From Chionis minor (lineage: Eukaryota > Chordata > Aves > Charadriiformes > Chionididae), in the NCBI GenBank assembly GCA_013398295.1, contig VZSF01001220.1, forward strand, positions 206,193 through 270,192: DNA of 64,000 bases, given 5' to 3'. Shown piece after piece: positions 12,901-24,900 of this stretch. The position numbers and the translations under genes are program-made. Below the pieces are notes generated by a model, which worked only from the letters and a program-made list of their open reading frames with translations, searched no databases and had not been told where the DNA came from. Numbering within the stretch: position 1 is the first letter of the stretch; each line of letters begins with the position of its first letter.

Positions 12901-15900
12901 TCCTTTTTTAGCAAGTTTTCAGATTTAGTGATTACCAAGCACTTTTCCAGGGAGCTTCCTTCCTTCCATGAAGATGAAAGGCCTGCAACTTCCTTATCTG
13001 AAAGCTGTTTATAGTGTATGTAGGTTTCCCTTTAAGTTCTGAAGTCTTTTCAGTCTTCAATAGAAAAGCAGGGTTTCCTGATGCTGGTTCTGTCCCTTTG
13101 GGCAAGGAGTGTGTGTGTTTCCTGCCCCAGAACAGGAAACATCTGCTGTGGGAACCCTCGTGCACTAGTGAGGTTGGATGTGGAGTTCCTGCTGTAGGAA
13201 AGGGTCTACCATCCTGCTTGTGAAATGGAGTAAGCAAAAGGGGATATGAAGTGAAGTAACTGTTGGTGATTCCTGCTGGGCTGTCAGCAATACTAGGAAT
13301 CGGTGTGCAAAGAGTAAGCTTAAGTGCTTTCAAAGCAAGTGTATTCTGCAAGTAACCCTCACTGTTATTCCATGCTTCCAGACTACTCTTTCAAGTCCAG
13401 TCAGGCTTCTCACTGTTTCTCCTGGTAGACGGGTTCACAACGTCCACCAATACCTGTTCACGTCTCTCCTAGCCTTGAAGCTATCTTTTCACTACTTTGT
13501 TTCCTAGCTCCACTTATATCAGTGAAGCCTCTTACACAACTGGGGAAGAGATTACATCCTTCCTATGTGTTTTGTTATATGAGGATGTAGGGGTCATATG
13601 TGTGTCTAAGGATGGTAGTCTTCTCTTAGCCCCTTGAAGCTGAACTGAGCTTTCATAGAATACAGCAAGTTGGAAGGGACCCATAAGGATCATCAAGTCA
13701 AACGCCCGGCTCCTTGCAGGACTACCTGAAAATAAACTGCATAGCTAAGAGCGTAATACAGATTCTTCTAGAATTCTGACAGGCTTGGTGCTGTGACTAC
13801 TCCCCTGGAGGGTCTGTTGCAGTGACTGAGCACCTTCTCGGTGAAAACCCTTGTCCTAATGTCCAATCTGAACTTTCCCTGTTTGTAAAGTGCAAAGTTC
13901 AAAAGAACCGGTGTATGTCTCTGTTTGCTTCTCCTCCACCATGCCAGCGGCTTATGTTTCCAATCTGATGCTGTGCTGAACTGAGCTAGAGTAAAATCAT
14001 TTTAGAACAACTTTCTAGCATGAATTTAACGCTAAACAATGGATTATCCAATAGCTAGATGAGTTGTTCCAGTAACTGCCTTCTCTGAGAACACAGAGCT
14101 TCACTTCATGCTTCATTTGCACATGTTGATTTTCCAGTGGCCTGCTCTTCAGTTTTACTTTCCTAAATTTGTATACCTCCTTGGTTTTCTAAAAACTCAA
14201 ACTTCCTAATCATTGACAAGTATCTTTCATATACTGAAAGAAACTGAAGGCTTAAACTCACATATATAGACCTTCAATTAAACTTAATCCAAAAAGTCCT
14301 TTTTACTGAAACCTTTTCTCCAGTTTAGCAAAACCATGCAAGACCACATAGCAAGTAAATACTGATAGAATTAGTAAAGGTGGCATTTGTGTTTTACCTC
14401 ACATCTCATTGGTGGCATGAAAATAAATCCTAGACAAGCTGCTGTGGCAATAAATGGGGAGCTGCTGTGTTCCTCCTTTGCAGTAAGATCTCAGGAATCA
14501 GATTTTACGTAGTAATGTCTGTAAAATCTTTGAAATTACTATGCCACCAGACAATTATCGGGATCGCTTTGTGGCGTGAAGGTCCAGATGAACTACAGCT
14601 CTAGGGAAAGTCCTTCATCTAGACTGATCTTAGGTCCAAATGTGTGCAAGGAATATGTGGGAGGGGTGTTAGAAAATTACTCTATACCTAATTCAGCTGC
14701 CAGTGGTTTTGATTTTGTACATTCATGTAAACTTGCTGTGTGGAAAAGCAAGAGTATTTCTGACTCAAGCATTTGTTTAGCAGTTGAAGTTTTCTTGTTT
14801 TCTCAAATGAAAGGTTTAACACTTAAGCTGGTCAATGACAGCAATGAGTCCTACGCAAGACTCCCTTCTCTCGTGCAATAACGTTTTGGGAACCCTGCAA
14901 AGCTCTTTCCCCCTCTGTTTGAAGTTTGCTGTCCTGTGGCTTTGCAGGTGATGGACGTAAGGACTCTTAAGCCACTGTCTCTCTGGTTCCCCAGCTTGCT
15001 CATGGAGATCCTCAGTAAAGGAGCCAGTTCATCCCAGGCAGGCTTGTATGTGGTGTGCAGGGCTGCACCTTGCCTGGGGAGTCTTAACTACGTTTCTGAA
15101 AGACAAGTTTCATGGCGTTTGAGCTTCCTTATTCTTGTGTTGCGTCTTTCAGATGAAGTTAGTTTAGCCAATACTTTCATACGTCTCATATCTTTATGGA
15201 AATTAAAGCAGCTTTAAGAGAAAACCTACCAAAATGCTTTCAATTCCTGCATAATTGCCTTCTAAATGACATAGGACTCGAACAATAAAATGCAACTCAT
15301 GTTTTATCTTCTGTCAGTAAAATAGTAGCGCCTGGTTGGGAGAAGGACTAACATGGAACAGGCAGCAATGTGCCACCTTTGAGCAAACATTGAGTGCTAT
15401 GTTGCTGCAGTCTAAGGGAAACCTTGGGGGTGGGATGTTTGAAGGGGAATATGTAAATTGTTTGACATATGTTAAACACTTCAAATAAGTGACAAGAAAT
15501 AGTGTCAGTTTGGAATACGTTTTGCTTCCTGAAATTTAGGATTGTGTTTTTAATTTTAGTGCATGCAGCAGTAATAGCAATTAATGAAGCTATAGAGAAG
15601 GGAATAGCTGAGCAAACCATTGCAACTCTGAGGAACCCAAACGCAATGTTGCTGAACGTGGATGAGGAACTTGCACAGGACTATCAGAATGAACTCTTTG
15701 AAGCTAAGAGAAGAAAAGAATCAAATGCAAGACTTAAGGTAGTGGTATTTTATTAGCACTCCTAGTATACATGTTCCTTCATGTTGCTTCTCATGCTGTA
15801 GTATTACTGTTTTTAAAATTAACTTAAATTAATTTTAAAAATTAGTGCAATTAGGAAAAAACCCCCCACTTTTAAGCTAATTAGGTAAATAATGGTAATG

Positions 15901-18900
15901 CAACATGCTGATAGCCAATTTTATGGGAATGATTATGTGAATGAGTGTGGCGTAGCTTAACTTTGACCGAAGGATAAAATACCAAAAGACTAAAGAAAGA
16001 AAAGATTGGCTTTCCTCTATCAACTGTTTTAAAGAAAACCAGTTTTTTGTTTAAAAAGTTGAAAAAGAATGGTATCGTTTTTGAACATTAAGTATAATCT
16101 CTGTCACAGATATTTCATGTGTAATTATTTGCTCTGTTTTTCACATGAGAGCTAACGTTTTCTGTAGTTGAAAAATGCTTCACTGTATCTATATGGCTAT
16201 TTTACAGGGAGAAGAAAATACTGTAAATATTGCTCAGCCAGTTACCATAAAGGACTAATTTCTCTAGCTCATGTGGTCATCAAATTCCTTTGCAAATACA
16301 TCCAGCAAATATTTCAGCTGATGCAGTTTTAATGAGTCCTGTTAATAGATTTTCTCTCTGCAAAATTTTTGTGTGTACTAGCAACAATTTTGTTTTCTTA
16401 GAACGGCACAATCTCTGAAGAAGAGAGAGATGTCTACGAGGAGCTGCTGACACAAGCTGAGATTCAAGGCAATATCAATAAGATAAACAGTAAGCCATTT
16501 TGGATCATTACAGAAGTGTGTGCACAACATGGTCTCCCAGATTCCAGCTGAACACAACTTGAATCTACATGAATAAAACAAATATTTCTGTGGAAACTTA
16601 TAAAATACGCAGAAGTAGCTAATGTTTGTCTGCAACAGCTTTTTCTCGCTGCTCCTTCTCTACTAATCTTTTGTGGGGCTAATGTCTGTGTTTGTGTGTT
16701 TTGCTACAAGGATCCCTCAGTTCAGAATCAATTGTTTATTGCCTGCTCTGTTTCCTCATGTTTGAGTTCCTTTTGTGTGCAGAATACTGTAAATTTTGAC
16801 CCCCTCTTCTATATGGAGCTGAAATTTATTCATAAGTTTGTAGTTAGCTGTGGTTGAACTACTCCTACACAGGCTTTCAACAGAGCCAGATGCTCCCATT
16901 GTAGGATTTGGTCTTGAAATAGATAATCCTCTGCTGGATAAAGATTGTCACCCTATCTGGCTTTTACAAAAAGTAAGATGCTGACAGCAATGGACTTTTC
17001 CTTGCAAAAGTGTATTTGCTGTTTATAAGCATTGTTTTTATTTCAGTTCACATATCTTTAGTTGAAGTGAATGAGGCTATTGACCGGCAAGATGAAGTGG
17101 CACTGATGGCAGGTTTGAACCGTCCTGCTCTGAGCCTACTTGAAGTTCTGCCACAAAATTCCTCATGGTACCTTTTGCAATTGTGTGATTCTAAAGAACA
17201 GAAAATGCAGGTAATGGAACAGGTACTACGCATCAGTTTGCTGCTTTTTTAGCTGAATTTAATCCAGAGAGAAATTGCCTTTACTGTGACTTCAGCATCA
17301 CTTATGGATCAGTTTTATAAAAGTTTTAGATTAATTGATGTAGTAATTGACACCAAAGTAGCTGCATTTGCTCTGAAGACTGTGATGCTCTTATAAGTAG
17401 TTACTAACTAAGCTATAAGAAGAAAACTTGAGATACAGCATGCAGCCCCTAATACAATGTTTGCTTTGAAAATGAGTTATAACTTGAGTACAATGAAAGG
17501 TAACATTGAATCATTAACTGCAAATGATAGTCAATTGGATTTTAAGGAGAAAATCCATCCTTCTGAGTAAGATGAAAATCACAGGAAAAGATTAATGCTG
17601 TGTTTGCTGTGACATTGTATTTGATGCACAGGGGATAGTACAATCAAATCCTAGTGTCCCATCAAGGGGTTTTATCCCTTACCTCCCATCAAACTTAAAG
17701 GCATAATTAAATCTTTTTTTTCTGATCCGTTAGACAGCAGGGGTTCCAAATATGCTCGACAAAAGTGAAATACAGAAAGAAGTTAGTGTTGCCAATGCGG
17801 AAGCTGAGGCTCACAAGCTTAGTGAGTAATGGTTTTAATACTCATTTTTTTTACCATCACCGTTTAAGTATGTTATGCTGATGAATTCAATCCACTACTT
17901 GTGTGTAAACAAGGTTTCCCAAAACAAAGCCGTACGCATTGCATTTTATTTTTGTAACTGTTCGGAGTGTCACAATTGCCAAGTCACCAATCTGTGCTGC
18001 ATTGGATATATTCTTTATCTGAGGTGTATTTTTTTTAATAACTTGAGCCACTGGTAAACACATTGGCTAAAACTGAAGACAATGCATGGCTTGATGGCTT
18101 GAACAAATATTTATCAGTGCAGTATTAATCCTCACTTGGAAGCATTGACCATCCTTCTAGAATTAAAATAGCATGATCACATGAAAGAATATTTTGCAAT
18201 CCCACTGCAGAGGAAAACTGCTCTCATCTTTAGACACATGTACCTAAATCTAACCTGTTCTTAGACTAAGACTGCCACAAAACACATTATAGCTTGTAAA
18301 AAAAAAACCCAAAAAAACATATATATATATATATAGTTAAGGGGGATCTAAATTTGCAGGGCATGTATTTCTGCTTTTGACTGGAAACTTTTTTGCTAGG
18401 AAGTTCAGCTCTGTTTAAACCACTGTCATTTTTCATGCTATATCTGGGCATGGCTTAGTGGCTGTTTTGTCTCTGGTGGTATTTCCAGTGCTTTGAATCC
18501 AGGCTGACTGCTTTAGTAATGTGACTTAAAGGCTGTGCTGTGAGGTGAACTTAAGTAAGAAGATAAGTTTGACTTGCTACCTTAAATGTTAGCCAATTTT
18601 AAATGGGTTAGGTGTTGTGAGCAGTGCTTTGTCTAAAAGAGTTGCTCCTTGGTAAAGGAAATGAGGAGGAAAAATATGATGTATGAAAAGCAGTAACAGT
18701 GATCTGGAGACAAACTTATTGGTTATGTTTGGTTTGAAAAGGGAAAAATAGTGGGTTCTTTAATTGGAATGTGAACAAGGTGTCTTGCAAGTTGCATGCT
18801 CAGTTCCCACGTTAGAAATCAGTAGCTTGGTTATTGACTATAGAGCTAGTCTAGTCCATTTGTGGGCTCTGACTCTTTTCCTCTTTGCTCTTTTCTCTAA

Positions 18901-21900
18901 AAATGCATGCATGCCACATCTTTGAGAGCCTTTCCTTTTTCTAACCTCAGGGATAGCCAATAGAGACAGTCCTCAAGAACAACATGGCCCCATACGGCCA
19001 TGCTTCAGAACAATTGAAATAAGAGGCGAGGGGCTTGTTTAGGTGTGCCTGGTTACTTAGAAAGGTTTTCAAAGTCTTTGCGTTGTATAATAAGATCTGA
19101 GTGTTTCTGCATCATGAACTGTGGATGGTGTCTGCTGTACAAGCAATCTTGTACAGACTTGAGAAGTCAGTGGTGACTAAAAACATTCTCTGGATAATAG
19201 CATACAGAAAACCCATAAGATAAGGTGAAGGAGATTGGGGTTATTTTGCTGATGGAAATGACATTTACATAATTGTCATTCTTTACCCTGCCACATGCAC
19301 TCTAATCTTCAAGGTTGTTTCCTTTTGCGCAAGACCAGAGCAGTCCCTTGTACAACGTGTTCCTGGGTGCGTCCTGGCCAGGGTTTCTTCAGAGTTGGCT
19401 CCTCCAGGTGTGCCATTATGGTGGCTGTGACTAAGTTAAGGGGTGTTGAAAGGTTTCTTGCAGCTGCTCAAGTGGGAAGTGTTTTTCAGCATTTTTCTGC
19501 TGGGGTTCAAACCTCCGCTGAAGTCAGTTCAGCAGAAGGCAAAACAGATGAGTTGTTCAGGTACTGAAAAGGGGTATGTGCATACACCTCAATGGTGGTC
19601 TGTTTAATTTGAAATTTGAGCCGTAGATAATGTCTAGATGACAGTGCTTGTGAGGCCTGATCTTCTACACTGTTAGACAAATGAACAGGTAGCATAAAGG
19701 AAGTCCTAGAAGCTATAGTATGTGGTTTTCCATCAGTTTAGCTACTGAAAATCTCAACCCCCAAGGCATTTGACTAATTTTTACCAGGCTTCCTGAAATG
19801 GACAATAAAAACATCATTGGCGTTGCCAGACAGGCTTGTTCTAGCTAGCTGAGTTAGATCTATGCCAAAAGGAGGAGGCAAGTGAGCAAATGTCGCAGAA
19901 GGAAAGCAGGAGCATTTGGGGTGAAACATGACAGAGGCACTGGAGCTGCCATACTCAGCAGCACCTGCTGCAAGCAAACACAGGAGGGATGTTCAGTCTT
20001 TCTCTGTGCTAGGATGAGGTAAGCTCCTTGTTTTGGGTTAAAGGTATAATAAGCAGTCTCTAAAAGTCCAGAAAATTATTTGCTGTGTACCTTTGAATAG
20101 ACACTGGTTTTGCAACAGTCAGGGGTTGTATCTTGAAGAATCTCACACAAATATTTTTTTCTCTAACAACAGCAAGAGATATTCTTTGGAATAACCTAAT
20201 TGTCGTCTACATGGCATAAAGAGCAAACGGCATATGAAAATTAATAGGATTTTCTTTCCCTGCTGTTCTCTAGAACTTATAGCTGTTGACAATATCAATA
20301 CCGCAATTCGTAACTGTGATGCTAGTAAAACACTGATTGCACTGATGAAACCGGAGGCGCAGCTGCCTGTTGTTCACTCATTTGCTGCTGCTGTCTATCA
20401 GACTGAGCTGTTCAACCTCCAACAACAGAATGCTGTGGTAAGAGCGAAAAGCTTACAACCTGCTCGCTGATGTTATGTAGTCAAACCATGAAAGAGCACA
20501 AACATAGCATGTTGTTGTGTAAAATTAGACTTAATTCTCTTGCCGTGGTGTTACGTATTGCATGAATGGTTTTGGTTGAATAGGCAATACTGAGTCACAG
20601 AACTTGTTTCTTGACACACTTTGCTCTGGCTGAGCTCTTGTGTTGCAGCAAATTGACTGATATTTTTTAATTGTTGCATGCTCTTAATGAGGACTAACTC
20701 TGTTCTATGTATTATGTAGAAAAGTAATCCCCTGCTATGAGGGTAAAACCAGAATAGACGGGATTGTGAGGCAAAAGAAGTAAAGGCTGAAGGGATATGT
20801 AGCAAACCCAGTAAGCTCTACTACCAGTGTTGTGTTAATCTAACGTGCCTGTGACAAGGAAATTTGACAGGCTTTTTAAATTAAGTCCATCTCCTTGATG
20901 GTATCTAGAGTGTGTAACTCAAATTCGTTACACTGCTTATCTAGCTTCCTGACTGCGGTACGTTATTGTCCTACAGAACTACCTGGCACATGATGAACTG
21001 TCTATTGCAGTAGAAATGTTGTCAGCTGTTGTGTTGCTAAACCAGGCCTTGGAAAATAAGGACATCCTAATGATAAAGAATCATCTCAGTAACCCGTGCA
21101 TTGGCTTCAATAATGTGGAAGAGGAAAACTTTCAACGGTAAAGGTCCATTTTTGTCTTGTCTGGATGAGACTTGGCAACTTCTACAAAAGGATAAGCTAG
21201 CTGGGCTGTCTTGTGTTGTGGCTATGAAGTTGAAAGAGCTGCAAGATAAACATCTGTGTTAGAAGTTAATAAGGAATAATATGACGATTGCTGAACTAGT
21301 GTATCGAAGTATAAGCCATCAGACAACCTCAGATGTTTGGGGGCGGAGGATGTGTAAGGTCCAGGGGAAACATCCTCAGAAAGCAAACATTAAGATCTGA
21401 CAAGAATTTTTGCAGACACTAAAGCATGAACCAACTGTAGCTGGAAACTGTTAATCAGTAACCTCTCTGCAATGCTGAAAGAAGATCTTTGGAACGCGGC
21501 AGTGTTTAATGCCTTAAGCTCCAGGAGGTCCCTTAAACAAGCGCTGACCCTTTTTTAGCTTGAGAATTGCAAAGGTCTGAAAAATGTAGCACAGTCCTGC
21601 TGGCTAAAAAGCTGAGTACAACGCTGTGGCACATGTGCATGTTCAACACTAAATTATAGCCTTTGCTCAGCTGCCAGCTGCTTGTGTTGCCACGTGCCTG
21701 GCTTGTAGCAGCACATGGCTGTGACCCCTGCGCTCTTCTGTGTATCTGCAAAAAATGACAGGCAACACTATGATTTGTGTGAGACCTGACCCCCCCCAGG
21801 AAGAGGGGGTGGAGAGTATGGGGGCGTGGGCCGGTTCTTGCCTTGGTCACAGGTGGTGGAAAGCTCCATGTGCTGCTAGGAGGCATTACTAGGCAAAAGA

Positions 21901-24900
21901 GACAGCAGTGGCTGAAGATCTTCACCAGGCTGCCAGGGAACACGAATCTGAGCGTGACCCTTGCTAAGTGTCTCAAAGCTGAAGGGGGCAAACAGGATAG
22001 GAATAAGAGGCCAGTGTTTTGGTTAGAGGGAACAGAATGCTGTAAGGTGGAGCAAAATTAATCTGACACTTGGCCTTTGCTAATGTGAGGTGGTGCTTGT
22101 GGGAGGGAGAAGCAGTGTTATACAGAAATGGGTCCCAAAGTGTCCAAGCGCAGCGCTTTTTGGCTGGTGTTACTGTAAGCTGATCTCTAAATTAAGCTTC
22201 TGGGCAATACAAATGAAGCACTAGGAATTAGTTGGAGCAGAGAATAAAATAAAGTTTTATTATGCCATTATGAAAACCTGTGCTGCCGACTGTATGCTGA
22301 ATATTGCAGGAAGCTTTGATTGCACAACACCAGAAGGAATAAAGTAGAGCTAGAAAAAATTCACTGAGGGAGATGGTGTTCAATGGCTTTCTACCAGAAG
22401 AGATGAACTTGTATAAATGTGTTTCTTAGAAGACAGAATTTAGGGGAAATATGACATAGGCCTACAAAAGTGTGCGTGTTGCGGGGAAGGAAGTTGCTAG
22501 CTTTTCCTAGAAATTTAGGTTTTATTTTCTTATGAGAATTGGAGAGAGGAAAGATTGGATGCTATGAAATATCAATTTTAAAATACACATAAGGAACTGC
22601 CATCACACAAAACACTTAAATAGTGGGGTTCATTCCTCAAGAATATGAGATTTCAAATTAGAGTAAGTAAACTAATGGAGCACAGCATTTTTTGCAACTA
22701 TTAAACTAATAAGTAGCCTCCAGCTTGGGAAGCCCTTAAATGCAGGCAAATCAGAGCAGGAAATGATGATTGTCTCCCGTATTTTTTTTCTGGCAACCAG
22801 AAACTCAGGTTTCTGCTGGAAATGGAAGACAGGTATTTGATCTTTACATACTGTGGCAGTTGTATGCTTGATTTAGGAACACGAAAATTATTTAATTTAT
22901 GTGCACATGCGTTGACACTTCTGTGAAGATTTCCAGCTTATCTTGCTCTGTCATCCTTCTAAGAAGAGCAGACAGAGGCTACAGGTCCTCCTGTGCTTGG
23001 AGGACCTTGAGCTGTGGGGAGTGGGGCATCATCTGCCCGTGGCCCATCATCCTCTGCATGGAGGTAGCAGGAGGTGTTGCCACCTGATACTAGGGCAGAA
23101 ATTCTGGTCTTTGACTTAGTGTAGCAAGAAACTGACCATAATTTCTCCCAAATCTGTGTGTAGTGACATACAGCAAAGTGTATGTCCAGTGTATGCATTG
23201 CTGAGTCTATCCCATGTTGCCAAGAAAAATGCTCTGAGGTAGTGTACAGGGCCATTTTTTTTTCAGATCCTGAAATGCATGCATAGAACCAGCAAGGCAG
23301 CTTGCATGTCTGTATAATTTCTGGCAAGAGATGAATTTGTCTGAATTTATTAATTGAAAAGAATACTAGGCACTAAATGATGGATGATACATCTGACTAA
23401 TTCTTTATGGCAGTTTATCTTGTATATGAAATACACTTATGTATTTTATATCTTCTTATAGTTATGCTGATACACTATTGTCTATTAAGTCAGAGGCTTC
23501 ATCTCAAGGCCAAGATTATTTAAGCTGGAATGATATCCAGAACTGCATTGACATGGTTAATATGCAAATTCAAGAAGAAAATGAAAGTAAGTAATTCTTC
23601 CTCTACATCACCCACAGCGATGATAGTCTAGTCCTTAGTACATAAATCTCTGTGTGGAATGGCCTTGTACATTTAACATTCTTCAAGAGAGAAGTGTGTT
23701 AAATAATTTTGAACACCTGTTGGTTGTTAAATGTCCTCAGAGTATTCTTGGTTATGTTTTGACTGGCTGAAAGATATCATAGGGTGCCTGCCTTCTGCAG
23801 GCATGGTTCTGAACACTTGGCAGTATCTCCATATTTGTACTGAATGGTCCTGCTTTGGGGGTTTTGAAGAAATTGTAAGCAAAGAGCATACTGGGGGTCA
23901 GAGGAAGAAATGACAGGCAGTGTCCTGTGGAAAAGGGGTTTTTTTTAATGCTAAATGACTTCTGAGCCTTTTCTTTTTTTTTCTTTTTCTTACAAGAAAC
24001 TTGGTAAGAAGTTAAGCAGTGCAATTATCTGTCCTGCTCTCCTTTTAGGTAACTTGATTTCCTGGCTGAGAGTAGCTTCTTATGCCAAAATTTTTCCAAT
24101 ATAAATTGATTGCCCTAAACTGGTGGTGTTATATTAAATATGACAGCTCATCATTTGGGCTTCAAAAATGCTAAAGGACTAAGATTCTCCACTGGATATA
24201 TAAGTATGGGTTTTTAATTTTTTTTTTAAACTAAAATTTGAGGCTATCAAGTGATGTCCGATTTGCTGGAGCAAGGGAAGGAGGGGGTGGCTTTCAGACT
24301 GCTTACCACCTGGGAAGCAGTCTGGAGTTTAGTCTGAGAGCCTTGGTAAGGCGTAGGCTGTTTCCAGAGCGGCACCGATGCGTTGTGGGTGTGCCCTCCC
24401 CGCGCTGCCATCAGTGTCCTGCATGCTACTGTTTCACACTGGTAAGGGAAGCTTTATCTTAACAGAAATACCAAAACTGACTGGATTGTTGCTTACTAAA
24501 TCTTGTCAAGCAGCTGCCGCAGACCCTCATGGCTTGCTGGCAATGTATGCCCTCAGGCAGGGTGGGATGCTGAGCAGATCATTTGGCTGACATCATTGCT
24601 TTTTTGCCTGAAACTCCGCAGTCACTAGGAGTGGAAGGAGGCCTTAAGAAAGGTGGTCTTACATTAGGAGAGTCAGTCTCTAGTACTGAAGTAGCTGCAC
24701 AGGGTTTTGGTGACACCAGCCTCTGCCTGGGAATGGTTATTTGGGGCAGAGGGGAGAGGATGAAGGGTGGCCTCTGTTTCCATAAGCAAGTCCATATGTC
24801 TGTGCAGTCCCTCTCTGCCAGGACCCCAGAAAAATTGCTCATTCCCAAAGCCTTATGAGGGCATGGATTCATGACCCTACCAGCTGGGCTGTGATGGGTC

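Larger units (their letters stand above)
11618..15559. other. IQGAP2 intron 5
   Basis: 3.9 kb holding two short CR1 pieces (about 12070-12140 and 13650-13890). A 207-codon open frame on the minus strand at 11712-12335 spans the first CR1 piece and resembles no family I know, so I do not call it a gene. Confidence 0.7.

Noticed and set aside
21533..21991. 152-codon minus-strand open frame in intron 11
   Set aside because: No recognisable protein features and low-complexity pieces; probably chance.
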